64,000 bases of DNA from Parabacteroides sp. An277 (GCF_002159645.1 NZ_NFJB01000017.1:20538-84537); one strand, 5' to 3'. Counted from the first letter of the stretch, positions 26,114-34,189 are shown. Numbers and translations are program-made. Notes: a model not told the origin generated them from the letters alone.

Positions 26114-27469
26114 TTAATTATACACCAACCAGGATTGCCTATCCGTAGTATAATCCGTAATACGAGTGAAGGAAGCATTGTAACGGAAACGGGCGATGCC
26201 GGTCGACCCGTTACGGTTCTTCAAGATATAGAGCTTGGCGACCCCCCGGAGGTCTGCCCCGGTCTTCTCGTCTTGTTCGATGCCATAGCGCGAAGGGCGG
26301 TAGACGAACATCACACAGTCGGCCACTTGTTCGATGGTTCCCGAATCGCGCAAATCGCTCATCACCGGGAGATGGGCCCGTTCCGTACGGGTCTCGCAGG
26401 CACGGTTCATCTGCGACAAAACCAACACGGGGCAATCCAAATCCAAGGCCAATTGCTTCAGGGCCGTCACATTGCGCGCCACGAACTGCTCCAACGTATC
26501 CCCTTTCCGGCGTTCTCCGCCCAACAGGTGCAGATAGTCCACGACTACGAAATCGCACCGTCCCTGCCGCGCCAGGCACATCGCCTTCGCCCGGATGGCC
26601 TCTACGGAAGCCCCGGCGGTATAGTCCAAGTGAAACGGCAATCCCTCCAAGGTTTGCGCGGCTTTCTCCATCGCCGTCAGCTCCTCTTCCCGCGGTATCC
26701 CGACACGCAGGTTATCCGGATTCACGCCGCTGATGCCCACCAACACACGGTTGAGCAACTGGTAGTACGACATCTCCAAACTAAAGAAACAGACCTGCTT
26801 GCCACTTTGGGCGATATTCAGGGCCAGTTGCAAGGCCACCGCCGTCTTCCCGTCGGAGGGACGTCCGGCCAAGATGGTCAGTTCCGACTTATGGAAACCG
26901 CCCGTCACGTAGTCCAGTTCCCGCAGTCCGCTGGCTATCTGCATCCCGTTTGCCTCGTCTGCCTTCCGTTTCCGGTGCCATTCCACCGTCTGTCCGGCCA
27001 GTTCGCCCAAGGTCCGCACCGGATTTCCCGTCTGCATCCCTTCGCGAAGCGAGAGCAACTCCTGCTCGGCCTCCTCCCAAATCCGATCCGGTTCGGCCGA
27101 CGCGTCTCCTGCCTTGAACGCATATTTGGAAAAACAGGTTCCCAACCGACGAAGGAAATAGTGGCGTTCCACCTCTTCGGCATACGCCTCCACGCTGCCG
27201 TCGTGGCGTACATGGAGCATCGCCGGAAGCAGGTAAGAAAGTCCCCCGATGCGGCGGTTCAATTCCGCGTCCTCCTTCTCCATTTCGATTTCCACCTGGA
27301 CTTCATCCGGCTCTTTCCCTGCCAGGTACAACCGGCGGATAATCCCATACACCAAGCGGTTCTCCTCGCTTTCGAACATCTCCGGACGGATGCGCGTACA
27401 CACCTTCTCCAACGCCTTGCCGGAAGTCAGCAAACAGCAAAGCAACGTCTGTTCTACCTGCGTATTCAT
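26114..27469 (-). CDS. DnaB-like replicative helicase
   Basis: 451 residues. An N-terminal DnaB domain (EQTLLCCLLTSGKALEKV) precedes a RecA-type motor with Walker A GRPSDGKTAVALQLALN, Walker B FVVVDYLHLL and the C-terminal DLRDSGTIEQVADCVMFVYR and ARFRYNASFTRITDY motifs of DnaB. The ATG at 27469 overlaps the stop of the winged-helix gene (ATGA), so an upstream extension of the frame is rejected. It is unlikely to be the chromosomal dnaB; pairing with a short primase suggests a mobile-element replication module. Confidence 0.9.
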   Translation of the reverse strand: MNTQVEQTLLCCLLTSGKALEKVCTRIRPEMFESEENRLVYGIIRRLYLAGKEPDEVQVEIEMEKEDAELNRRIGGLSYLLPAMLHVRHDGSVEAYAEEVERHYFLRRLGTCFSKYAFKAGDASAEPDRIWEEAEQELLSLREGMQTGNPVRTLGELAGQTVEWHRKRKADEANGMQIASGLRELDYVTGGFHKSELTILAGRPSDGKTAVALQLALNIAQSGKQVCFFSLEMSYYQLLNRVLVGISGVNPDNLRVGIPREEELTAMEKAAQTLEGLPFHLDYTAGASVEAIRAKAMCLARQGRCDFVVVDYLHLLGGERRKGDTLEQFVARNVTALKQLALDLDCPVLVLSQMNRACETRTERAHLPVMSDLRDSGTIEQVADCVMFVYRPSRYGIEQDEKTGADLRGVAKLYILKNRNGSTGIARFRYNASFTRITDYTTDRQSWLVYN

Positions 27470-27984
27470 ACCCGGCCTCCTTTCTCTGAAAAGCGTTGTT
27501 CGTCCAATTCCAGGCTTCGTCCGCCCTGCATCCACTGGCTCTCGGCCTCCGACAGGCTGCAACCGCTTTCCGTCCCGGCCGATACCGGTACCGAAGGCGA
27601 AACGGCATAATAACCGCTCAGGTAGTCGTAATGCACCACCCGAATCCGGCTGCCCCGATGCAACGATTCCATTTCCAGTAGCCCCATTTCACACAACCGG
27701 CTTACATACTTGCGAAACATGGTGCCACTCAGGCCCACCATCTGCGACAACGCCTCCTGCGAACCGACGTATTCACCCCGCCTGCAGCGATAATCCTTGC
27801 CGCTTATCGTGACGTTCCCCTCCGTATGATACGCGCGAAAAGCCACACACAAATACACCTGGCCTAACATCCGTTTGCCCACTGTACCATCAAACAATAA
27901 TCCTAACGTCCGCCGAGGTATTCGGAGGAAACCATTACCCAGAAAAGGCGACTTAGACTTACGATTTTTTCTGTTTTCGTCCAT
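27466..27984 (-). CDS. Winged-helix DNA-binding protein of replication module
   Basis: 172 residues starting at MDENRKNRK. The segment VGSQEALSQMVGLSGTMFRK followed by YVSRLCEMGLLEMESLHRGS is a winged helix-turn-helix with wing. Such proteins precede DnaB-like helicases in phage and plasmid replication modules and act as initiators or helicase loaders; here the role is inference from position and fold. It overlaps the helicase gene by 4 bp. Confidence 0.7.
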   Translation of the reverse strand: MDENRKNRKSKSPFLGNGFLRIPRRTLGLLFDGTVGKRMLGQVYLCVAFRAYHTEGNVTISGKDYRCRRGEYVGSQEALSQMVGLSGTMFRKYVSRLCEMGLLEMESLHRGSRIRVVHYDYLSGYYAVSPSVPVSAGTESGCSLSEAESQWMQGGRSLELDEQRFSEKGGRV

Positions 27985-28078
27985 TTTTCTTTCGATTTTA
28001 GGTGGTGCGGTTAGAACGAACAGAATCTTCTGAAAATAAACAGCTGAAAAACAACCTCCTCTTATATATGTCAAATTG

Positions 28079-28086
28079 CAAAGGTA
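28079..28086 (-). promoter_or_regulatory. -7 box upstream of the replication module
   Basis: Minus-strand TACCTTTG fits TAnnTTTG, about 95 bp before the winged-helix ATG. The surrounding 298-bp gap (27985-28282) holds this and a second box at 28212-28219 and nothing else recognisable. Confidence 0.55.
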
Positions 28087-28211
28087 CTTCCCAAAGTGCG
28101 TCCACTACCTTATATATAAAATAAGAAACATATCATAAGAAAGCCGCATTCTTTTTCCATTTTCATGGCATTCGATTCAGGCATAACCACCACCACTTAT
28201 TTAACATGGTA

Positions 28212-28219
28212 CAAAGGTA
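28212..28219 (-). promoter_or_regulatory. Second -7 box in the same gap
   Basis: Minus-strand TACCTTTG with TTTG 17 bp upstream (TTTGTTTGTATG context). Two minus-strand boxes in one gap suggest two start sites for the replication module. Confidence 0.5.
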
Positions 28220-28282
28220 CAACCGAAACATACAAACAAAAAAATCGAAAAAATCAGGTTTTTTTACAGGTTTAAAACAGAC

Positions 28283-28827
28283 TTAATCTTTTGTATTCCT
28301 TTTAGTTGAGTCTGCATTTCCCTCCTTTTTTAGTCTGAATTCTTCCAACTGCCTGCATGCCGCCACCACTTTTTCGATGTCTTCCATCGTCGGACGAATC
28401 TCTTTCACCTTACCCAACACCGTATTCCGATTATACGGCAACTCGAAAATCTCCATGACCCAATCGGTCAGTTGCTCGAAGGAGCCTAAAAGCACGCATT
28501 GCCGAAGCAATAGGCCCAAAACGGCCAAAAAAGGGTTGGATAACCCAACGACATCTTCTTCCGGACGATACCCTGCGGCTGCCCACCGAAATAGGACAAC
28601 AATTGCGGACGATACGTGTCCATAAATTGCCGCGACAGCTTCTTCCAACGCGCTGCCTTCCACTGCGTCTCGTCGCCCAAAACCAACGAAAGCACCAGAA
28701 TGACCCCCTGCTTGTTTTCAGACTGCTCTATGGCGTTCTTCAACTTGGCAAATGAAAAATTATGCCCTGCAATACTCGCTACTCTGCGGATAACCATCTT
28801 CCGCAAATCATTTAGTATGTTCTTCAT
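28283..28827 (-). pseudogene. Uncharacterised gene split by a frameshift at a T6 run
   Basis: Two overlapping frames appear to be one protein. The first (ATG at 28827; IRRVASIAGHNFSFAKLKNA, WKKLSRQFMDTYRPQLLSYF, stop at 28486) and the second (LLRQCVLLGSFEQLTDWVME, VKEIRPTMEDIEKVVAACRQ, stop at 28283) join without a stop if one T is added to the minus-strand T6 run at 28527-28532. That gives about 180 residues. No known domain. It could be a true frameshift, a phase-variable gene or a sequencing error. Confidence 0.6.
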
Positions 28828-28854
28828 GTTTAAAAACTTTAAAAAATTGTCCAC

Positions 28855-28909
28855 TCGATTCTCGGGAGAAACCCGCAGGATTTCCGTTGGATTCGCGCGG
28901 AAATCCCGG
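28855..28909. repeat. Dyad-rich spacer after the nuclease-like gene
   Basis: GATTCTCGGGAGAA, then GGATTTCCGTTGGATT and GCGCGGAAATCCCGG form overlapping hairpins. It resembles elements at 17758 and 21790. It lies immediately downstream of the minus-strand nuclease-like stop, consistent with a terminator-like role. Confidence 0.5.
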
Positions 28910-29515
28910 TTATTTCCATTGGGTGTCCCAATCTCGACAAGAGATATACCACTTGCGGATATCTCCGGTCTGATGCAATACGCGCTGCATATACTGATTA
29001 CATACCTCCTCCCAACGGGACGAAGTCGTGGCCAACATGCCTAAATTAGCGGCTAAAGATTCCAATGGTGCCGTCCGCACATCAATATCTGTCACCACGA
29101 CAAACACCACCTCAACCTCTCCAAAACTCGAAATCGAATTTATATCCAAGCATATACGCATGCTATTCATCAATTTGCCTTTCAAATCATATTTCCGGAC
29201 TTGCGTTGCTATCGCTTGCTCCGAAACCGGCTCAGGCCGATGCGGATTATACAGGAACTCATTCCAACCCTTTATTTCCACAAAACAGAAAAGGTTCCTC
29301 TCCGAATAGGCCACCGCATCCACGGAAGGCGACGGACTATCCGCATGAGCATGAAATCTCCGTTCCACCGCATCAAAATCCAATACAGGCGTCACCGAAG
29401 CCGCTCCGCACCGTCTCCTCTCCGAACAGGGTTTATGCAACTGGCAAATCGTCGTTTCGATTCCCTCGTACCTGTTTTTGATGCCTTCATACAAAACCTT
29501 TGCCGTTATCTCCAT
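28910..29515 (-). CDS. Putative PD-(D/E)XK-type nuclease partner of ATPase 1
   Basis: 201 residues, no family recognised by name. The segment SPSVDAVAYSERNLFCFVEI followed by KGWNEF gives Asp...(11 residues)...Glu-Ile-Lys, the active-site pattern of PD-(D/E)XK nucleases, with a hydrophobic strand before EIK and a helix with Gln (AIATQVRKYDLKGKLM) after it. It starts 9 bp after the ATPase stop, so the two form an operon. ATPase plus nuclease pairs are typical of antiphage systems; this assignment is inference. Confidence 0.6.
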   Translation of the reverse strand: MEITAKVLYEGIKNRYEGIETTICQLHKPCSERRRCGAASVTPVLDFDAVERRFHAHADSPSPSVDAVAYSERNLFCFVEIKGWNEFLYNPHRPEPVSEQAIATQVRKYDLKGKLMNSMRICLDINSISSFGEVEVVFVVVTDIDVRTAPLESLAANLGMLATTSSRWEEVCNQYMQRVLHQTGDIRKWYISCRDWDTQWK

Positions 29516-29524
29516 ATCATCCGC

Positions 29525-30817
29525 TCAACGAAGTTCATCCACATTCATGATTTCATTCAACGGCTCCGCCAGTTTCACAAAAATGCGATTCAAATCGCTC
29601 GACACATTTTCCATCGAAACCAAACCTCCGGATGGATTTGCCAAATAATAGTTCACAAATTTCTCCATCCGGTACTTGACGGAAAAGTAACGGACTCCCT
29701 GGATGAAATAGGGACTATGCGAACTAATCACGATGGGAATGCCCGACTGGGCCAACTGGACCAACACTTTGGCAAATTCAATCTGCCAACGGGGATGCAA
29801 ATGGTTCTCCGGTTCGTCCCAAATCAATATCTTGTTTCCATTGATGGCGTTCGTGTCTAACAACATTTGGATGACACCAAAACTCTTGATGCCCGAAGCA
29901 ATGTTTATCGGAGAAAAAGAGAGACCGTCTTTCGAGAAACACAAACTCCGGCTTTGCGCGTCATACGAGAAATGCCCCCCTACGACATCCTGTACCTCTT
30001 CCGCAATCGGCAAACGCTTCTGGCCCGATAAAGTAAATTTCATCATATCCAATTTGCTCGCCAAATCTTTGATATGGATAGGAACCATCGAACGAAAGAA
30101 TTTTCCCTGCTCCATTTCCCGGTACGTAGAAGCAAACAAGAGCGTATCCAACAAATGCACATACAGCGGAGATTCTACGTAAGTTGCATCCTGCAAATAC
30201 TCTCCATCCGATACCTGCACCGTCTCTTTAAGCACTTGGTCGTCTCGAATCGAATAACTCAACTCGGCCTCCCCCTCATCCATGCAAAACTTCACGCAAG
30301 AGCCCTCCGTATGGTACGAACAGATTTTATTCATAAACTCCGATTCGATGAAATATTGGATTTCTGTCGCCAACGCCGCACTTCGGTTTTGGCTCTCCTC
30401 CATGCAAATCCGGATATTTTCAATATCAGACAACAGTAAAGAACGAAGACGAGGAGTTACTTTCTCATCCGCATCAATGGCCTCGATACGCAATTGCAAG
30501 AAGTCTTTCAAAGAGGAAGCCTGTTGCATCCCCTTTACGAAATCATCTGGGTTTAACGGAAATAAATTAGAAGACCGCCCTTTATTCCATAACGACCAAG
30601 GCAATCTGCTAAACAACGAATGCACATGTTTTTGCAACAACGCATCCCGTTTGGCATCTGTGCGCACATCCGTATCAGCCAATGCCTTGATAGTCGAGAA
30701 CAACAACTTCCCCACCGTACTTTTACCCGAATCATTCTCTCCGGCTATGACAGTCAGCCCTTTCAACAAAATATCGGCTTCCTGCACTTTATTTATATTT
30801 TTTAGCACAAACCGCAT
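29525..30817 (-). CDS. AAA_15/OLD-like ATPase (pair 1)
   Basis: 430 residues. ABC/SMC-type ATPase with Walker A AGENDSGKSTVGKLL (near residue 30), a long helical insert, and LIWDEPENHLHPRWQIEFAK (Walker B Asp-Glu) followed by IPIVISSHSPYFI (switch His). There is no C-terminal Toprim nuclease domain, unlike OLD proteins, so the catalytic partner is probably the downstream nuclease-like protein. A -7 box lies 24 bp upstream. The architecture resembles, but does not match, Septu, PARIS or Gabija ATPases. Confidence 0.82.
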   Translation of the reverse strand: MRFVLKNINKVQEADILLKGLTVIAGENDSGKSTVGKLLFSTIKALADTDVRTDAKRDALLQKHVHSLFSRLPWSLWNKGRSSNLFPLNPDDFVKGMQQASSLKDFLQLRIEAIDADEKVTPRLRSLLLSDIENIRICMEESQNRSAALATEIQYFIESEFMNKICSYHTEGSCVKFCMDEGEAELSYSIRDDQVLKETVQVSDGEYLQDATYVESPLYVHLLDTLLFASTYREMEQGKFFRSMVPIHIKDLASKLDMMKFTLSGQKRLPIAEEVQDVVGGHFSYDAQSRSLCFSKDGLSFSPINIASGIKSFGVIQMLLDTNAINGNKILIWDEPENHLHPRWQIEFAKVLVQLAQSGIPIVISSHSPYFIQGVRYFSVKYRMEKFVNYYLANPSGGLVSMENVSSDLNRIFVKLAEPLNEIMNVDELR

Positions 30818-30840
30818 ACCATACGTCTCATTTCTTAGCG

Positions 30841-30848
30841 CAAAGATA
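30841..30848 (-). promoter_or_regulatory. -7 box for ATPase-nuclease pair 1
   Basis: Minus-strand TATCTTTG matches TAnnTTTG, 24 bp before the ATPase ATG. Confidence 0.55.
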
Positions 30849-30952
30849 CATATTTCCCCTCACATTCCCCTTCGATGCTCCCCTTTTCTATGTTTATCTG
30901 CTATAACTGTGGCTAACCGACGCTATCTGTTTCCGGCCCTGTCTACACACCC

Positions 30953-30960
30953 TACCTTTG
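30953..30960 (+). promoter_or_regulatory. -7 box for the HU-like gene
   Basis: TACCTTTG on the plus strand, 26 bp before the ATG at 30987. With the box at 30841-30848 it makes this a divergent promoter region. Confidence 0.6.
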
Positions 30961-30986
30961 TACTATCAAACAAACAACAAAAGCCT

Positions 30987-31418
30987 ATGTCATTAATCTA
31001 CACGTTAGTCAAACGCAAGGACATGTCTACAGGGGCAAGTCCGGACGCTAAGCTGTATTACGGCCAGACCAGCGTCACCAAACAACTGAAAATTAACCAG
31101 ATTTGCACCCGCATCGAACGGCTCTGTACGGCCAGCCGGGGAGATATCCTGTTGGTCCTGGACGGACTGATGAAGGTCATGAACGACGCCCTGACGGAGG
31201 GCGAATCGGTCCATTTGGGCGAATTTGGCAGCTTCCGCATGGTCGCGGGCAGCCGGGGATGCATCAATGCCGAAGACTTCGACACCTCCCTCTTCAAACG
31301 CCCCCGCATCGTCTTCTATCCTGGTACTATGCTTATCGGCAGCACCAAGAACATTACCTTTGAGCGCTTTACGCCGAAGAAAGATGCGGCACTGGAAGAG
31401 GAGGAAGAAACGGTCTGA
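30987..31418 (+). CDS. HU-related DNA-binding protein (HU-HIG type)
   Basis: 143 residues starting MSLIYTLVKRKDM. The Bacteroidetes HU-like family is recognised by KLYYGQTSVTKQLKINQICT, DILLVLDGLMKVMNDALTEG and GESVHLGEFGSFRM, with extra C-terminal residues ending in an acidic tail. It binds DNA without strong sequence preference. In Bacteroides genomes such genes often sit with an N-acetylmuramidase/amidase gene close to capsule loci, as here. An upstream in-frame extension is rejected because the promoter box lies 26 bp before this ATG. Confidence 0.88.
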   Translation: MSLIYTLVKRKDMSTGASPDAKLYYGQTSVTKQLKINQICTRIERLCTASRGDILLVLDGLMKVMNDALTEGESVHLGEFGSFRMVAGSRGCINAEDFDTSLFKRPRIVFYPGTMLIGSTKNITFERFTPKKDAALEEEEETV

Positions 31419-31745
31419 ACCGCAGGTCCCGAGCAGCGAAGCTGTCGCATTCGATCCAAACCGAAGGCCGCGCTGCGCTACGACCCTCGGCTATGTACAT
31501 TCGACCTCTTCGAGGCCAACGGTATGACGCTCACGGGAAGCAACGCTGACCCAATATGCTTAGCCGCGGGTCGAAGCCCCTGCGAGGCCTGCGGCTATAC
31601 TTCTTCAACCTCTTCGAGGCCAACAGTATGACGCTCCCGGGCAGCGAAGCTGACCCAATATGCTTAGCCGCGGGTCGAAGCCCCTGCGAGACCTGCGGCT
31701 ATACAGCCTCTGCCTCCGAGAGGCCAACGGTATGACGGCCTACGG
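31419..31745. repeat. 104-bp tandem repeat built from family A sequence
   Basis: A unit containing GAGGCCAAC(A/G)GTATGACGCTC, CCAATATGCTTAGCCGCGGG and TCGAAGCCCCTGCGAG recurs with an exact 104-bp period: GAGGCCAAC starts at 31512, 31616 and 31720, giving two full units and a partial third. Hairpins such as CCTCTTCGAGG occur in each. It fills the 377-bp gap between the HU-like stop and the glucosaminidase start and carries no coding potential that I can see. Confidence 0.85.
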
Positions 31746-31795
31746 TTCATACGATTCAAACAAAACTTAAAAAGTTATCTAATCCGTTATGCATC

Positions 31796-32290
31796 ATGCA
31801 AAAAACATTTATTTCTACCTATTATTCGCTCGCCTGCCAAGCCGGAGAGGCCTTCCGCATCAATCCGGTTGTCATCTTGGCCCAATCGGCCATCGAGAGC
31901 GGATGGGGACAAAGCACGCTGGCACACGAGTATCGCAATTTCTTTGGCATCACGGGATATGGCAAAACCAACACGTGGTGGAAAGGGAACACAGCCGAAC
32001 TGGGTCCCCACAGCCTGAAATTCCGTGTCTATGCCTCGGCTGCCGATTCCTTTATGGACTATGCCCATTTGCTCCGTACAGCCTACCGCAAAGCCGCCGA
32101 CCAGAGTTTCCAGCCGGCCGCCTTCGCCCGGGCCATCTCATGCAGCCGTTACATCAGTGAAGTAAACGGCGATAACCGCGAAGCCTACCGTTCGCTCCTC
32201 ATCCGCCTCTGCCGCAAGATAGAGAAGCAGGTAGCTGCGTTAATATCCCACAAAAAAACAAACAGTTTAATCACACATGAAAATCATTGA
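31796..32290 (+). CDS. Glucosaminidase-domain peptidoglycan hydrolase
   Basis: 164 residues. ILAQSAIESGWGQSTLA with Glu34 is the catalytic motif of the FlgJ/LytD-type glucosaminidase family (PF01832), supported by RNFFGITGYGK and FRVYASAADSFMDYAHLL. These enzymes cut the glycan backbone of peptidoglycan. There is no signal peptide, so release or export would need help, perhaps from the small membrane protein encoded next, as in phage holin-endolysin pairs. Overlaps that gene by 14 bp. Confidence 0.85.
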   Translation: MQKTFISTYYSLACQAGEAFRINPVVILAQSAIESGWGQSTLAHEYRNFFGITGYGKTNTWWKGNTAELGPHSLKFRVYASAADSFMDYAHLLRTAYRKAADQSFQPAAFARAISCSRYISEVNGDNREAYRSLLIRLCRKIEKQVAALISHKKTNSLITHENH

Positions 32291-32579
32291 AATCATTCTC
32301 CGTATTTTTAAACTCATCGCCCGCATCTTCCGGCCGCGCCGCAAACGCCAACCCGCCGCCTCGGATGAAACTCCTCGTGATACTGTGCCTGAGCCTCCTC
32401 TCCCTCCTTTCGATCCTGAAGGGAATGCAGGAAGTAGCCTTAGCTACCGTCGGAACGCTCCTCGCTCTCCTCACGAAGGATATGCCGCCCGGAACACCGC
32501 CCGCTGGAACACCCTCGCCGGTTACGCACTGATCGTAAGCGGAATGGCAGGGTACTGGTACCGGTTGTTGTTAGGGTAA
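32277..32579 (+). CDS. Small membrane protein after the glucosaminidase
   Basis: 100 residues, no family recognised. The N-terminus is a basic amphipathic helix (MKIIEIILRIFKLIARIFRP), the middle is Pro/Arg-rich, and the C-terminus is a single membrane helix (LAGYALIVSGMAGYWYRLLL). The ATG overlaps the end of the glucosaminidase gene. A second frame inside it (32365-32532) could encode a 55-residue hydrophobic peptide. Holin- or spanin-like function is a guess from position. Confidence 0.55.
   Translation: MKIIEIILRIFKLIARIFRPRRKRQPAASDETPRDTVPEPPLPPFDPEGNAGSSLSYRRNAPRSPHEGYAARNTARWNTLAGYALIVSGMAGYWYRLLLG
32365..32532 (+). CDS. Possible nested hydrophobic peptide
   Basis: 55 codons in another frame inside the preceding gene: MKLLVILCLSLLSLLSILKG resembles a signal anchor, with a Pro-rich tail. 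Nested genes of this kind exist in phage lysis modules (Rz/Rz1). No independent start signal is obvious, so it may be a chance frame. Confidence 0.3.
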   Translation: MKLLVILCLSLLSLLSILKGMQEVALATVGTLLALLTKDMPPGTPPAGTPSPVTH

Positions 32580-32591
32580 AAAGAGGATATG

Positions 32592-32790
32592 TAGTTGTAG
32601 GCCTCGCTTCGCTTCGACCGGCAGCATAGAGGGCTGTGTCAAAATAGGAAATGGCACACAGACACTGATTGAACAGATAACCACAGATTCTTTTTTATTA
32701 ATTTATAATTAAATAAATCTGTGGTTATCTGTCTAATCCGTGTTATCTGTGTGCTATATACCCATTAGGATACACCTCCATTTCAGGACG
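32592..32790. repeat. Family A fragment followed by large inverted repeat (family C, copy 2)
   Basis: GTAGGCCTCGCTTCGCTTCG (32598 onward) is a family A arm. Then GGCTGTGTCAAAATAG (32632 onward) opens a second element that ends in CTATATACCCATTAGG (32755 onward), the same edges as the element at 13500-13855. A 17-bp perfect inverted repeat (32673-32689 with 32716-32732) lies inside. It occupies the gap between convergent genes and could act as a bidirectional terminator. Confidence 0.75.
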
Positions 32791-32805
32791 CGGAACCCGA
32801 AAGAA

Positions 32806-33228
32806 TCACGGTTTATAGGCCCCGTCTTTAGCCTCAAAGATAACAGACGGCTCCAGTACATGGACGGTATGCCATACGTCCGCCGGAATCTGCATCCCAT
32901 ACAACCCCTCCTGCGGAGACAACAGCTGGCGGGATACCTCCCGAAACGTCTGTTCGCCCCCCTCCTGTACGGCTTCATACAACACCTCCTCCAGTTTTCC
33001 CCGCAGGCAAACCACCGTCTCCGCGGTCTCTTCATGCCGATGCACCGGCACTTCCGTACCCGGCCAAAGCGCATTCAACATCCGCTGGGAGGTATCCGAA
33101 GCGGACGTACGCAAATCAAAGTGCTGACGCAAACGAGGCGAAACTTTCGCCTGGGCCAGCAAAGTATCCATCAGTTCGTTATTGAATAGCATATCGCTTT
33201 GCAAAAGTTGTATGGAATTAGGAGACAT
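32806..33228 (-). CDS. wbuC: WbuC-family cupin protein
   Basis: 140 residues with a cupin core (VPVHRHEETAETVVCLRGKL, His-x-His metal site) and a second half (YGMQIPADVWHTVHVLEPS). WbuC proteins accompany the UDP-L-FucNAc genes fnlABC and the transferase gene wbuB in O-antigen loci such as E. coli O26; their exact reaction is not settled. Here wbuC is separated from wbuB by an epimerase, a broken HNH gene and a three-gene operon of unknown role, which look inserted. Confidence 0.85.
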   Translation of the reverse strand: MSPNSIQLLQSDMLFNNELMDTLLAQAKVSPRLRQHFDLRTSASDTSQRMLNALWPGTEVPVHRHEETAETVVCLRGKLEEVLYEAVQEGGEQTFREVSRQLLSPQEGLYGMQIPADVWHTVHVLEPSVIFEAKDGAYKP

Positions 33229-33234
33229 AGGGAT

Positions 33235-33657
33235 TCAATTTACTTTTTCCAAATACAGAACATCTTTTATCTGATCCAATAGATCCATGACATAAGCATC
33301 ATAGATAATACCCTTCATCAAGACACCATCTATTTTAAAACGAATTTCAACATGTAATGGATGATGAGGATTGCTGACAAGTATCGAAATATGTTCTAAA
33401 TCAATATTTCGAATAACTCCAGCTGTAGCCAATGCCACCAATTTATCTTCTTTGCAAAATTTCAAACCAGCCTCTATGGTTGCTTCTCGTCCCGCTTTGT
33501 CGCAACGATAACAAGATATGCCTTTTTCTCCTTGGCGCAAGAATATAAAATTATCTTTCAACTTACCTGTATAAGGGTCTATATTACGAGGAGAAAACAC
33601 CCACCTGGCAAGTAACTCTTCGTTCTCAATATCCAATGAAACGGGGAACTCCTGCAT
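33235..33657 (-). CDS. Uncharacterised protein, third gene of unknown operon
   Basis: About 140 residues (ATG at 33657, 1 bp after the upstream stop). Not recognised. Visible features are LARWVFSPRNIDPYTGKLKD near the start, ISCYRCDKAGREATI and an alternating beta pattern ending IIYDAYVMDLLDQIKDVLYL. No membrane segment or signal. It has no close context outside this operon, and its low GC differs from wbuC next door. Confidence 0.7.
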   Translation of the reverse strand: MQEFPVSLDIENEELLARWVFSPRNIDPYTGKLKDNFIFLRQGEKGISCYRCDKAGREATIEAGLKFCKEDKLVALATAGVIRNIDLEHISILVSNPHHPLHVEIRFKIDGVLMKGIIYDAYVMDLLDQIKDVLYLEKVN

Positions 33658-33658
33658 T

Positions 33659-34189
33659 TTACACCAAATCATTTATAGCTTGCACCAAACTTTTACAGTT
33701 TTCTTCGTTCCAATCCACAAACGAAAAATAACGCGTCTCATATCCTTTTCTACGTATAAAATAGGACATTTGCTTGTCACCTATCTCACACTTTAACAAA
33801 TTGCCTGAAAAAGTTTGGGACTTCAACAAAATAGCACCATGATGTGTAGGCATAATTTCTATTGACATTCGTTGTAAATCAGACAATTTATGCAATAAAG
33901 AAGTCGTATTCTGAATAGCTTGCAAATGGACAGGCTCTGCGCCATAACCATCCCAATTCGCACCCAATCGAGCCAAATAGTTCAATAAAATTTGCTGATT
34001 TACGTGTATCTCGTCAAAATAATATTGGTAATCTCCTCCAGCCGGAGACATATTTTCTTCCTCTCCAATATGATTCGACAACGCAACCACACCCGCTAAA
34101 ACGATTGCACCATATCCCTTCTTTTTATAAGAAGAAGGAGTACACCCCTCAAACGTATTAACCAATCTAAACTTCCCTTCTGAAGCCAT
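33659..34189 (-). CDS. Uncharacterised protein, second gene of unknown operon
   Basis: 176 residues from the ATG at 34189 (MASEGKFRLVNTF), which shares one base with the preceding stop (TAATG). A short hydrophobic stretch (AIVLAGVVALSNHI) lies near residue 30. The NWDGYGAEPV motif near residue 93 is found in several small unstudied bacterial proteins. The C-terminal half is beta-rich. Function unknown. Confidence 0.7.
   Translation of the reverse strand: MASEGKFRLVNTFEGCTPSSYKKKGYGAIVLAGVVALSNHIGEEENMSPAGGDYQYYFDEIHVNQQILLNYLARLGANWDGYGAEPVHLQAIQNTTSLLHKLSDLQRMSIEIMPTHHGAILLKSQTFSGNLLKCEIGDKQMSYFIRRKGYETRYFSFVDWNEENCKSLVQAINDLV

Noticed and set aside
26135..27610. 491-codon plus-strand frame opposite the DnaB-like gene
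   Set aside because: Antisense shadow of a conserved helicase gene; His/Arg/Gln-rich composition typical of such frames.
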